In this document: positions 16,174-25,660 of the stretch, one piece after another
Layout: each line of letters opens with the position of its first letter
How positions within the stretch are numbered: the first letter of the stretch is position 1
From: NVTR01 sp965237505
GTDB lineage: Bacteria > Pseudomonadota > Alphaproteobacteria > Rhodobacterales > Rhodobacteraceae
Reading direction: 5' to 3'
Length of the DNA stretch: 64,000 nt
Assembly: GCA_965237505.1 (NCBI GenBank)
Contig: CBDEFR010000009.1
Location: 682,001 to 746,000 of the forward strand
Notes under the pieces: generated by a model
What the model was told of the DNA's origin: nothing
Database searches by the model: none
What the model saw: only the letters and a program-made list of their open reading frames with translations
Program-made: the position numbers and the translations under genes

Positions 16174-17712
16174 TCAATCGGTATTGTTACGTCTGAGACG
16201 CAGCACCGAAAAAACCACGAACAATAGCAGCAACACGGTCGGTATGTCGCCGGTTTTCCAGTAGATCGTGGCTGGCAGCGCGCTTGGAAGTCTCACGTCG
16301 ATGCGACCGGCCACGCCAAGCGGCATCATATCCACAACCCGCCCGCGCCCGTCTATGACAGCCGAAATTCCGGTGTTGGCGACCCTGACCATTGGCAGGC
16401 CGAACTCGATCGTGCGGGCCCGGGCTTGCGCGAAATGCTGTTGCGGGCCTGAAAAGGCGCCAAACCAGGCGTCGTTGGTAATCAGCAATAGCCAATCAGG
16501 ACGCGCGCTCGTGCGCCGAAGCTCATGGGGGAAAATCGCCTCGTAGCAGATCAGCGGCAGCGCCACGCCCAGATCGCCCAGGTCCAGCCTTCGCGGCCCA
16601 TTGCCGACACTGTAGCCGCGGCCAAACTGGCCCGCCAAGGTTTTCAGGCCCAGCCGGTTCAGCAACCCGGCACCAGGCAGGTATTCGCCAAATGCCACCA
16701 AATGCTGCTTGTCATAGACATCTGCGATTGTGCCGTCGCGCCCAAGCACCGCAAGACTGTTGAACGCCTGTTCGCCGTCAAACCGCTGCGCGCCGACGAT
16801 CACCGGAACCTCACCGGCCGCGCTGGTGATTTCCCAAAACGGAGCTTCCGGATCGTTTAGAAGAAACGGCACCGCCACCTCGGGCCAGATAACCAGATCT
16901 GGGGCCGATGTAGCGGATTGGCGGGTCAGCTCGAGCTGGCGCTCATAAAAAACCGGGATCATTTCAGGATCCCACTTTTGGCGCTGGTCGGCGTTCGGTT
17001 GGATCAGGCGCACGACAGGTGACGTATGCCCGTCAACGGCGGGCAGTGACGATTGTATCATCGCCCCTAGGCCGACGGCGACAACGAAACCAATGGTGCA
17101 GGCCAGCAATCCGGCAATGCGACGCCTGGCAAGGCTGATGCCGAACGTGGAACACAACAACAACGTGGCAAATGTCAGCCCATGCGGCCCAATATATGCA
17201 GCCATTTGGTAGACCGGCGTGTCGATCCAAATGTATGAGCTGAGCGCCCAGGGAAATCCGGTAAACAGATAGGCACGCAGCAGCTCGGCTATCGTCAGGC
17301 AGACCGGGAATGCCAGGGCGGCGGCAATATCTCTGCCTGCCGCCAGCTTTTTGGCGAGCCAAAAACTTGCCGCCCAGACACCGCCGAATGCGGCGGCCAT
17401 AAAAAACAATGCAAATGGCGCCATCCAGCCATGCGCGGCGACATCAACCAGAAACGGCTCGACAATCCAGAAAATCGCAACTGTGGCAAAAGCAGACCCA
17501 ACCAGCCAGCCCCGCCAGGCGGCCTGACGCGGGTCGCCCGCTACCACTCCCCAAAACATTGCCAGGCAAAGCGAAGGCAAGGCCAACCAAATGATCGAAA
17601 ACGGCGCCTGTCCCAAGCCGAACCCGGCGCCGGCTGCCAATGCCACTGCATGCGCGCGCGCACCAGACGTCCCGGCCAAACGATCAACCCATGAGGGGCT
17701 GCTGTCAGCCAT
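16174..17712 (-). CDS. lnt: Apolipoprotein N-acyltransferase
   Basis: Adds the third acyl chain to lipoproteins at the inner membrane. The 512-residue protein has six or more N-terminal hydrophobic segments to about residue 215, then a nitrilase-like domain. The catalytic Glu is likely in LVIWPEVAVPF, the Lys in VYDKQHLVAFGEYLP and the Cys in ALPLICYEAIFPHELR. The ATG at 17712 overlaps the end of corC by 8 bases; the longer frame to 17781 lacks family support. Confidence 0.95.
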   Translation of the reverse strand: MADSSPSWVDRLAGTSGARAHAVALAAGAGFGLGQAPFSIIWLALPSLCLAMFWGVVAGDPRQAAWRGWLVGSAFATVAIFWIVEPFLVDVAAHGWMAPFALFFMAAAFGGVWAASFWLAKKLAAGRDIAAALAFPVCLTIAELLRAYLFTGFPWALSSYIWIDTPVYQMAAYIGPHGLTFATLLLCSTFGISLARRRIAGLLACTIGFVVAVGLGAMIQSSLPAVDGHTSPVVRLIQPNADQRQKWDPEMIPVFYERQLELTRQSATSAPDLVIWPEVAVPFLLNDPEAPFWEITSAAGEVPVIVGAQRFDGEQAFNSLAVLGRDGTIADVYDKQHLVAFGEYLPGAGLLNRLGLKTLAGQFGRGYSVGNGPRRLDLGDLGVALPLICYEAIFPHELRRTSARPDWLLLITNDAWFGAFSGPQQHFAQARARTIEFGLPMVRVANTGISAVIDGRGRVVDMMPLGVAGRIDVRLPSALPATIYWKTGDIPTVLLLLFVVFSVLRLRRNNTD

Positions 17713-18598
17713 CCTTTGGTGAATTCGGCACCCGGACCCGCAGGCGCATGATCCGCCTCGGATCGGCATCGACCACTTCAAATTCCAGGCCCTTTGGGTG
17801 CAGAACGATTTCGCCCCTTGCAGGAACCCGCCCGGTCAAGACGACGACCAAGCCACCTAGCGTGTCGATTTCTTCGTCACTGTCGGGGCCGACCAACCGC
17901 ACCCCGATCTCGGCTTCAAATTCGTCCAGCGGGGTTTTGGCCTGTGCCAGATAGCAGCCGGGCTTTTCCTGGATCCAGGATTGCCCCTCGATTATGTCGT
18001 GTTCATCCTCAATCTCGCCGATGACCTGTTCGATCAGGTCTTCGATGGTCACCAACCCATCAACACCACCATATTCATCAATGACCAAAGCCATATGAAT
18101 CCGCTCGCCCTGCATCTTCTGCAACAGCACCCCAATGGGCATAGAAGGCGGCGCAAACAACAACGGACGCACCATTTTGCGCAAGTTGAACCGTGGGCCT
18201 TTGCCGTTGAACCCATGTTTCAGTGCCAAGTCTTTCAGGTGGATCATCCCGATCGGTGTGTCGAGCGTCCCGGTGTAAACCGGCAGGCGCGTCAGTCCGC
18301 TGTCGCGGAAAACTTTGACCAGATTATCCTTTTTGATATTCGTCGGCACCGAGATTATGTCGGCCTTGGGCACTGCCACGTCTTCCAGACGCATGCGCCG
18401 CAAGTTGACCATGCCAGGCAGGAACGGCGCTGCGTCAGCACCATTACCGGTTCGCTCGGGCTTGTTTTCTTGAACCTCGTCGTCGTCCGAGGGGCTAAGG
18501 GCACCGATTATCCGGCCAAAAAAGCCGCGTTGCCGTTTGTTGTCTGGATCGCGCGCGCTTTGCGCTGCGTCAGAAGATCCGTCGTCCGTGTCGCCCAT
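17705..18598 (-). CDS. CorC/HlyC-type CBS-domain protein
   Basis: A 297-residue soluble protein of the CorC (YbeX) type. It has a polar acidic head, two CBS motifs (VPKADIISVPTNIKK to about residue 140, then FAPPSMPIGVLLQKM to IEDLIEQVIGEI) and the C-terminal CorC_HlyC domain (IDTLGGLVVVLTGRVPARGE). The family is linked to divalent cation efflux and, by its operon, to ribosome and envelope maintenance. It lies between ybeY and lnt as in many proteobacteria. The ATG at 18598 is preferred. Confidence 0.9.
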   Translation of the reverse strand: MGDTDDGSSDAAQSARDPDNKRQRGFFGRIIGALSPSDDDEVQENKPERTGNGADAAPFLPGMVNLRRMRLEDVAVPKADIISVPTNIKKDNLVKVFRDSGLTRLPVYTGTLDTPIGMIHLKDLALKHGFNGKGPRFNLRKMVRPLLFAPPSMPIGVLLQKMQGERIHMALVIDEYGGVDGLVTIEDLIEQVIGEIEDEHDIIEGQSWIQEKPGCYLAQAKTPLDEFEAEIGVRLVGPDSDEEIDTLGGLVVVLTGRVPARGEIVLHPKGLEFEVVDADPRRIMRLRVRVPNSPKDG

Positions 18599-18629
18599 TT
18601 TTCCTTTCCAATGTTCGGGCAAAGACGCC

Positions 18630-19142
18630 CTAGTTACCTCTATATGGGTCTTCGATCCCCAATGTGGCAAGTACCTCTGCCTCCAGACTCTCCATCATAG
18701 TCGCATCTTTGTCGTCAATGTGGTCATACCCCAACAAATGCAAGGTTACATGAACAAGCAGGTGGGTGACGTGGTGGGGCAGCGTTTTGCCAGCCGCTTG
18801 CGCTTCGCCATGACAGGTTTCAAACGCTATCGCGATGTCGCCCAGTTCTTGGGGCAAACCGCTGCCCCCGTGGCCCGCCTTGATGGCAAATCCGCTGGTG
18901 TCCGCAGGCGTTCGAATTTCTGTGGGCCATGACAAAATATTAGTAGAAACCGGATTTTCCCGAAACTCGGCGTTCAAAGTCGCGATCCGCGCATCATCGC
19001 AACCCAGAAGGCTGATCGCAAAATTCGCAGGCGCAAGCCCAAGATGCGCAAGCGTCGCCATGCAGGCCCTATTGGCCAAGGCACCAAGCCCGACTTCCGC
19101 CCATCTGTCATCCGCGATAATCAATTCGACAATTTCAGCCAT
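18630..19142 (-). CDS. ybeY: Endoribonuclease YbeY
   Basis: A 170-residue zinc RNase that matures the 16S rRNA 3' end and takes part in ribosome quality control. The metal site H-x3-H-x5-H is visible in HVTLHLLGYDH, preceded by a GDIAIAFET segment. The start overlaps the phoH stop by 8 bases, the standard coupling in this operon. Confidence 0.95.
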   Translation of the reverse strand: MAEIVELIIADDRWAEVGLGALANRACMATLAHLGLAPANFAISLLGCDDARIATLNAEFRENPVSTNILSWPTEIRTPADTSGFAIKAGHGGSGLPQELGDIAIAFETCHGEAQAAGKTLPHHVTHLLVHVTLHLLGYDHIDDKDATMMESLEAEVLATLGIEDPYRGN

Positions 19143-20229
19143 TTTCGTCGGCGTCGTATGCCTCGATTATTCGGGCCACCAGCGGGTGACGAACCACATC
19201 CTTAGAGGTCAGATAATTGAAACTGATCTTGTCGATGGATTTCAACAGACGTTCTGCGTCCATCAGTCCGCTGGTCGCCCCGCGCGGCAGGTCCACCTGG
19301 CTGGGGTCGCCAGTGACGACCATGCGACTGCCCTGGCCCAACCGGGTAAGAAACATTTTCATCTGCATCGTCGTCGCGTTTTGCGCTTCATCCAGTACCA
19401 CAAAAGCATTTGACAACGTGCGCCCGCGCATGAAAGCCAGCGGCGCAATCTCTATGCGTTTTTCATCGATCAGTTTGGCCATTTGCTTGCCGGGCAGAAA
19501 ATCGTGCAACGCGTCATAAAGCGGCTGCATGTAGGGGTCGACCTTGTCGCGCATATCTCCGGGTAGAAAGCCCAAGCGTTCGCCCGCCTCTATCGCCGGC
19601 CGCGACAGGATGATCCGGTCAACATCGCCGCCGATGAACAGGTTCACGCCAACTGCCACGGCCAGGTATGTCTTGCCGGTTCCCGCCGGACCGATGCCAA
19701 ATGCCAGCTTGTTTTCAAACAGTGCCTGAACGTATGTATGCTGCGCCTCGCTGCGCGGCTCGACGGTCATTTTCCGGGTCTTGATCTCTATCCGCCCGCC
19801 ATTGAACATTTCCAGATTGGCTGCGCTGCCCGCTGGCGCACCGTTTTCGGCGGTTCCCATCCTTATCTCGCCGTCAATCGCGCCCGGATCGATGGACCGG
19901 CCCGCTTCCAGTTTGGCGTAAAGCGTTTGCAGCACTGCTGCAGCCTGTCCACGCACGCCGCCGCCGCCAACAACCGCAAGCTGGTTTCCGCGCCGAACGA
20001 TCTGAACATCAAGGGCATGCTCAATCTGGGCAAGATTTCGATCAAACTCGCCGCAAAGGTCAATCAAAAGGCGGTTGTCGGGAAATTCCAGAAGTGTTTC
20101 GTGAACATCGTCTGGTGATTGTGGCGGTGTAACTGCACTGATTCCCAATAATATCTCCGTTTCTGATGCCCTTGGATCAATGGTGCCAATTAGGACGCGG
20201 CGGGGCAAGCCACAAGCGGCAATTGTCAC
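19135..20229 (-). CDS. PhoH-like ATPase
   Basis: A PhoH-family ATPase of the YbeZ type, 364 residues as drawn. Walker A is GPAGTGKT and Walker B FVVLDEAQN; an N-terminal KH-like region (LAQIEHALDVQIVRRGNQLAV) precedes them. YbeZ partners YbeY in RNA maturation. The drawn GTG start at 20229 is the longest; homologues usually begin nearer LLEFPDNRLL, so the true start may be 20-45 codons further in. Confidence 0.92.
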   Translation of the reverse strand: MTIAACGLPRRVLIGTIDPRASETEILLGISAVTPPQSPDDVHETLLEFPDNRLLIDLCGEFDRNLAQIEHALDVQIVRRGNQLAVVGGGGVRGQAAAVLQTLYAKLEAGRSIDPGAIDGEIRMGTAENGAPAGSAANLEMFNGGRIEIKTRKMTVEPRSEAQHTYVQALFENKLAFGIGPAGTGKTYLAVAVGVNLFIGGDVDRIILSRPAIEAGERLGFLPGDMRDKVDPYMQPLYDALHDFLPGKQMAKLIDEKRIEIAPLAFMRGRTLSNAFVVLDEAQNATTMQMKMFLTRLGQGSRMVVTGDPSQVDLPRGATSGLMDAERLLKSIDKISFNYLTSKDVVRHPLVARIIEAYDADENG

Positions 20230-20296
20230 GATATTGGCACAATATCAGCGTGGAATCGAAAAATTGCAGCCGTTTTCACGAAAATTCACACAAATA

Positions 20297-20605
20297 TCAA
20301 ATTGGGTCGCTAATCGGCGAGCCGCTTTTGAAGCCGCCGATGGCGGTATTGGCCAGTGCCGGGCCGGAACACACCGGCTTGCCTTCGCGGTCGAGGCGTT
20401 GCGACAGGTAGCCCTCAATTCCGTCGTCAATGATCCAATGATCGCAGCCGTTTGGATCAATCCATACCCCGGCTTTCAATTCGCTCAGATGCTTGGAATC
20501 GATATACCTGTCAACGGTTTTGTCGACCTTGTCGACAAATAAAAGTTCGCAGCCCGAAACCAGCAATGCCGCCGGAATAACCGTCAAAAAAATGCGAACT
20601 CTCAT
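20297..20605 (-). CDS. Small lipoprotein with W-DP-GC-HW domain
   Basis: A 102-residue lipoprotein. The signal ends in LLVSGC, a lipobox, at about residue 18-19. The mature part contains GVWIDPNGCDHWIIDDGIEG and GKPVCSG. The same domain is in the OmpA-like gene directly upstream, so one of the two probably arose by duplication. The two conserved Cys may form a disulfide. The ATG at 20605 lies 9 bases past the OmpA-like stop, and they are probably co-transcribed. Confidence 0.75.
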   Translation of the reverse strand: MRVRIFLTVIPAALLVSGCELLFVDKVDKTVDRYIDSKHLSELKAGVWIDPNGCDHWIIDDGIEGYLSQRLDREGKPVCSGPALANTAIGGFKSGSPISDPI

Positions 20606-20613
20606 GCTCACCC

Positions 20614-21207
20614 CTAATGCATGCAAATAACTTCGACGCGGCGGTTCATGGCCCGCCCGGCTGCAGTTTGGTTTGATGCCTTGGGCAGGCGCTCGCCATA
20701 ACCGCGCACATCAATGACATCGGCGCCTGCGGCCTTTGCGACGCTCGCCACCGCAGATGCGCGGCGCCGGGACAGGCGCATATTATAGGCATCGCTGGCG
20801 TGGCTGTCGGTATGGCCCGCAATGATAAAGGATTTGGCATCGACCTAGCGAAAGAAGTTTTCCAGCCGGGCGCGGTTCGCGGCATTGATTTTAAATCGAT
20901 CCGTTGCAAACAGCTGGTCCGAACCCAGCACTGCGCAGGTATTTCCGGTGCGGCAGACCGGGCGTCCATCGCGGGTCACATGAGGCGTCATATAGCCCTC
21001 CCAGCCGTCATCCATGACCCAATGTTCGCAGCCATCCGGATCAACCCAGATCGCCGGAACATATTTTTCGCCTTTGACCACTCGCCCGCCACTGCCAGTG
21101 TCGGCAGTTCCCGCTGCCACGGTTACGCCTGTCGTCATGACTACCGTCAGAAATATTGACAAAAATACACGCGCCGCCGCTCGCGCATTCACAATCACCA
21201 GTTTCAT
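20614..21207 (-). pseudogene. OmpA-domain envelope protein, amber stop
   Basis: Starts at the ATG at 21207 with an AGGAG site and a signal peptide (VFLSIFLTVVMTTGVTVAAG). Next comes the IWVDPDGCEHWVMDDGWEG domain shared with the lipoprotein downstream, then an OmpA peptidoglycan-binding domain. A single TAG (20847-20845) follows NFFR. The frame continues intact after it: IIAGHTDSHASDAYN, VRGYGERLPKASN and GRAMNRRVEV to the stop at 20614. One C-to-T change from CAG would explain it. Without readthrough the wall-binding part is lost. Confidence 0.85.
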
Positions 21208-21383
21208 ACCAACTCCTATGACACTTCCGTCGTCAAAGTTTTGCTGTGCAGGCAAGAACCACACACACTATGTGGCGCGTGTTAGCAAATTTCGTGGAAA
21301 TGCAAAAGCCCAATCACTAAATGTGGTGAAAATCTCAGTCTGTTCTTTGGAATCGTCCAAACATCAAGGAAAAACACCCCATA

Positions 21384-22706
21384 TCAATGCGCTAGGCTAC
21401 CGGCCAGCGAATTTGCCTCGCTTCGGGTGATCTGAACTCTTTGAATGTGCCCGATCAGGGCGCGCTCATCAGTGACATGCACCGCGTGCAAATGTTCGGA
21501 CTTCCCGACAAGTTGGCCCGCCAGCCGCCCCTGCCTCTCAAAAAGAACCGAGACGTCGCGCCCGACCATGTTGTTTTGCGCCGCCCGTTGTTGACTGTTC
21601 AGTAAGGCCTGCAACCGGTCCAGGCGATCTGATTTCTCGGCGTCATCAACTTGCGCCTTTTCAGCCGCAGGCGTCCCGGGCCGCGGCGAATATTTGAACG
21701 AGAACGCCTGTCCGTAGTTCACCGCCCCAACCAGCGCCATTGTGTCGGCAAAATCGCTTTCAGTTTCGCCGGGAAAGCCAACGATGAAATCGCCCGACAT
21801 CAGAATGTCAGGCCGCGATGCACGGATCCGCTCGATCAGCCGCAGATAATGTGTGGCCGTATGCCCACGGTTCATCGCTTTCAGAACCTTGTCGCTGCCA
21901 GACTGCACCGGAAGATGCAGATACGGCATCAGTTTCTCACACTCACCGTGCGCGGCGATCAGATCGTCGCTCATGTCTCTGGGATGACTGGTGGTGAAGC
22001 GAATGCGCTCAAGCCCGTCAACTTTTGCCAGCTCCCGGATCAGCTGCGCCAGCGACCACTCGCCATCCTCAGCCACCCCATGATAAGCATTCACGTTCTG
22101 CCCCAGCAGGGTAATTTCGCACACGCCGCGTTCGACCAGATCGCGCGCTTCGCTGATAATGCGCACCACGGGCCGGGAAACCTCGACGCCGCGGGTATAG
22201 GGCACCACGCAAAACGCACAAAACTTGTCGCAGCCTTCCTGCATCGTCAAGAACGCCGTCGGCCCGCACGCGGCCTTGGGGCGGCTTGGCAGATGATCAA
22301 ACTTGTCTTCCGGCGGGAAATCAGTGTCCACCACTTTGGCCCCGGAGCGTATCTGCGCCGCCATCGCGCCCAATCGATGGTAGCTTTGCGGCCCGACAAC
22401 CAGGTCAACCATCGGCTGGCGGCGGATAATCTCTTGGCCTTCGGCCTGCGCCACGCACCCAGCCACGGCGATTTTCAATTCAGGCTTGGCCGCTTTCAGT
22501 TTTTTGAACCGGCCAAGTTCGGAATAGACCTTTTCGGCGGCTTTTTCACGGATGTGGCAGGTGTTGAGCAGGATCATGTCGGCGTCATCCGGGACTTCTG
22601 TCGCGACATATCCCGACGTCGCCAGCGCCTCGGCCATCCGCTCGCTGTCATAGATATTCATCTGACAGCCGTAGGTTTTGATGAACAGTTTCTTAGTGTC
22701 CGGCAT
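21384..22706 (-). CDS. miaB: tRNA methylthiotransferase MiaB
   Basis: A 440-residue radical-SAM enzyme that adds the methylthio group to i6A37 of tRNA. The N-terminal cluster cysteines are in TYGCQMN, LNTCHIREKA and AGCVAQAEG. The radical-SAM motif is CDKFCAFCVVPYTRG, and a TRAM-like end follows. It heads the run that continues to phoH, here interrupted by the two envelope genes at 20297-21207. Confidence 0.97.
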   Translation of the reverse strand: MPDTKKLFIKTYGCQMNIYDSERMAEALATSGYVATEVPDDADMILLNTCHIREKAAEKVYSELGRFKKLKAAKPELKIAVAGCVAQAEGQEIIRRQPMVDLVVGPQSYHRLGAMAAQIRSGAKVVDTDFPPEDKFDHLPSRPKAACGPTAFLTMQEGCDKFCAFCVVPYTRGVEVSRPVVRIISEARDLVERGVCEITLLGQNVNAYHGVAEDGEWSLAQLIRELAKVDGLERIRFTTSHPRDMSDDLIAAHGECEKLMPYLHLPVQSGSDKVLKAMNRGHTATHYLRLIERIRASRPDILMSGDFIVGFPGETESDFADTMALVGAVNYGQAFSFKYSPRPGTPAAEKAQVDDAEKSDRLDRLQALLNSQQRAAQNNMVGRDVSVLFERQGRLAGQLVGKSEHLHAVHVTDERALIGHIQRVQITRSEANSLAGSLAH

Positions 22707-23160
22707 ATGCCTAAGTCCTGGCGCGGTATCAGGTTCGCGTTCCTACTAGGGAACGGCGCGATCTGCAACGCTTGCATTTTCTGAGTTTCATGGGATTTTC
22801 ACCATAACTGGCGACAGAGGGCCATGACCGAGCGGATGCAATACGACAGCCTAAAGGATTTCTTGGCAACCGGGCAGGTCGCACTGTCGGCCGGCCCGGT
22901 TGCGTTGATCCTGGCAGAAGATCTGATTGAGGTCGACACCACGATCCGCCACCATCAGATGTCTGGCTTTCAGTCCGTTGTGGTTTTCGCACCTGTTGAG
23001 TGGCAGCCGCCCGAAGACTTGTTAGAGACCAGCTACATTGTCCGCCATGACATGACCGCCGACAACGCGACCGAGCGCGTGATAAATGCGGTCATCGATG
23101 CAGCGCCCGGGGTCTGGTTTTATTATTGCTACAACGCTGAATATCTGTTCCATCCCTTTT

Positions 23161-24429
23161 GGGCACCTCGATTTATTGACCTTCTGAGGGCATATTATGC
23201 CTGATTTCGGTTCTATCGGCCATCGGCACGCTGGGTTTTAGGTGGTCAGTCTCGATCCTTAATCCGCGCCGGGCATTGGTGGCGCAGATCGCCACAGCAT
23301 CCTCGTGTTTTCATACCGGGAATGGGTTTAGGCGGTGCAACTGGCCAAGCCGCCGGATGTTGTAGGCAAGGTTCTTCATCCCGATCCTGGCCCTGGCCCG
23401 CGCCAGACCGATGGTTCGCACCAGCGTGCCACCCATGTCGTTCGCCTGCGCGCCGAACACATGCTCGACACGGACACGAACCGAGGATTTCGTCCTGTTG
23501 CTTTTCATTGCCTGTTCGGTCAGAGGCCTGCCCCGTTTGCCCTTGTGGTGGATGCGGCTTGTCAGTCCTCTTGCCCTGAGCTTCGCCTCGATTTCTTCCG
23601 ACCGGTAGGCCGCATCTGCCCAGACCCTGGAGGCGGTGTTGCCGCGCATCAGCAACTCATCCACCACCTGGCTGTCGTGAACGGCAGCGCCCGTGACGTG
23701 ATAGCGCCGGATCAGTTTGTGCTTACGATCGACATTCACATGGTTCTTGTAGCCATAGTGGCTTTTGCCGTGCTTTTTGGTCCAGCGTGCATCAACGTCC
23801 TTCTGTGATCGCTTGGCAGGCTTGTTTTCCCAGTCTTCCGGCACCTCGCCACCCTTGATCGCCGCGTTTTCCGCGCGCGTGTTGTGGTTGCGCGGCACCG
23901 GCACGATGGCCGCGTCCAGTATCTGGCCGCCCCGTGCAATGTAGCCCTGCCGCGCCAGATGTCCGTCAAAGAGTTTGAACAAATCATCCACCTTGCCCGC
24001 CTGCGCCAGCGCCTCGCGATACAGCCACACGGTCTTTGCGTCCGGCACCCGGTCACCAAGACCAAGACCCAGAAAACGCATAAACGAAAGCCGGTCCCGG
24101 ATCTGGTATTCGACCTGATCGTCCGAAAGGTTGTAAAGCGCGCTCAGAACCAGGGTTTTGAACATCAGTACCGCGTCCATCGGCTTGCGCCCCGCGCGTG
24201 ATTTCCGCTCACTTTCAGGCTTGCGCCAGACCTGCTCCAGAAGCGGGCGTAACTCTTCCCACGGTACAACTGCATTGATCTCGACCAGCGGGTCCTTCTT
24301 CGCATCCAGGCTCTCGTAACGATCTGAAAGATCAAAAAAGCCCATCTGTGCCATGACTGCCATCCCTCCGCCGCATCATCCTGCAAATCTACAGCGCGTT
24401 CACGCCAGATGCAATTTATAGAGGTGCCC
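23161..24429 (-). mobile_element. IS5-family element, 1269 bp
   Basis: The ends are GGGCACCTC at 23161 and its inverse GAGGTGCCC at 24429; about 16 of the first 20 bases match inverted. TTTT is duplicated at 23157-23160 and 24430-24433. Removing the element and one TTTT restores the glycosyltransferase frame exactly. Only one copy is seen in the window. Confidence 0.92.
23311..24363 (-). CDS. IS5-family transposase
   Basis: A 350-residue DDE transposase of the IS5 type. It shows an early RKSRAGRKPMDAVLMFK region, the first catalytic Asp near GGQILDAAIVPV, a second in VWADAAYRSEEIE and the Glu in RVEHVFGAQ. The frame is intact. MGFFDL, six codons into the frame, could be the real start. Confidence 0.92.
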   Translation of the reverse strand: MAVMAQMGFFDLSDRYESLDAKKDPLVEINAVVPWEELRPLLEQVWRKPESERKSRAGRKPMDAVLMFKTLVLSALYNLSDDQVEYQIRDRLSFMRFLGLGLGDRVPDAKTVWLYREALAQAGKVDDLFKLFDGHLARQGYIARGGQILDAAIVPVPRNHNTRAENAAIKGGEVPEDWENKPAKRSQKDVDARWTKKHGKSHYGYKNHVNVDRKHKLIRRYHVTGAAVHDSQVVDELLMRGNTASRVWADAAYRSEEIEAKLRARGLTSRIHHKGKRGRPLTEQAMKSNRTKSSVRVRVEHVFGAQANDMGGTLVRTIGLARARARIGMKNLAYNIRRLGQLHRLNPFPV

Positions 24430-24499
24430 TTTTGTGAAACGCGCAGCATTTCCGAAATGCTGACCTTTCATACCGAAGAGCGGCGCGATGCGGTGCTTA

Positions 24500-25658
24500 T
24501 ACCAACGGCCCCAGATTTGACTCAAGGGGATTCCCACGAGCGGCGTGATCTGATTCAGTGGCATCAAGGCAAGGGAGGCTTTGATGGCAGTAAGGATTAC
24601 GCGCAAAGACAAGTCCGCAGGCGAGCTTCGCCAGGAAGCGGCGCGGTGCCGGGATGGGAAAGCGGCGCGACGGTGTTGGCGATTGCCCTGGTTCTGGATG
24701 GGGTTGACCGCAAGACGGCGGCAGAAAACTGCGGCATGGATCGGCAGACGTTGCGGGATTGGGCCCACCGTTACAATGCGGAGGGCGTGTCGGGCCTGTT
24801 CAACCGTCGCCCGCCGGATCCACCCTGTCTGCTGAGCGCGGCACAGAAGGAGGAGTTGGCGGAAATGGTTCGGGCGGGTCCCGACCCCGAAACCGATGGG
24901 GTTGTGCGCTGGCGGCGCATTGATCTGAAACGCAAGATCGAAGAGCGCTTCGGCGTCACCATGCATGAGCGAACTGTTGGCAAACAATTGGCAAGCCTGG
25001 GCTTTCGGCGTCTGTCGGTGCGCCCGCAGCATCCGAAATCCGACCCGGATGCACAGGAGGCTTTTAAAAAAACTTCGCCGCAGAGGTAGAAGCAGCCTTG
25101 CCGGAAACAGCCCGCAGCAAGCCCCTGGAGATATGGTTTCAGGATGAAGCGCGGGTTGGCCAGCAGGGCACGCTCACCCGTATCTGGGCCGAGCGTGGAA
25201 CACGCCCCCGTGCCCCGCGCGACACCCGCTATATCTGGAGCTACATTTTCGGCGCCGTCTGCCCGGAACGGGCTGAAGCGGCCGCTCTGATCATGCCACA
25301 TGCCGACACACAGGCCATGAGCGCGCATCTCGCCGAGATCGCTAAAACCGTCGCATCGGGCGCACATGCCCTTCTCATTCTGGATGGCGCTGGCTGGCAC
25401 GGTTCGGCAGAGCTGGAGGTACCCGACAACATCACCCTGCTCAAACTCCCGCCCTATTCCCCTGAACTCAACCCGATGGAAAATGTGTGGGCTTATCTGC
25501 GTGCCAACAAGCTCGCCATATCCGTCTTCGACAATTATGAGCAGATCGTCGACAGGTGTTGCGAAGCATGGAACTTCTTTGCAAACGACAAAACCGCAAT
25601 CACGTCAATCACTACCAGACAATGGGCCAAAACGGTCAACGACTAGGGCCGTTGGCAT
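24500..25658 (+). mobile_element. IS630-family element, copy 2
   Basis: Bounded by TA at 24498-24499 and 25659-25660. The left end is TACCAACGG; the right end inverted is ATGCCAACGG. It abuts copy 3 directly, and the two share the central TA. It carries a degenerate transposase. Confidence 0.88.
24584..25646 (+). pseudogene. IS630 transposase, two frame breaks
   Basis: The ATG at 24584 follows a GGGAGG site. The product starts MAVRITRKDKSAGELR. A one-base loss near 24672 moves VLAIALVLDG to the next frame. Then AFKK is encoded over only seven A residues (25066-25072), which shifts away from NFAAEVEAAL. The DDE half is otherwise complete, with QDEARVG, ILDGAGWH and ELNPMENVW to 25646. The A7 tract could be crossed by slippage, but the first break makes this copy inactive. 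Confidence 0.82.
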
Positions 25659-25660
25659 TA

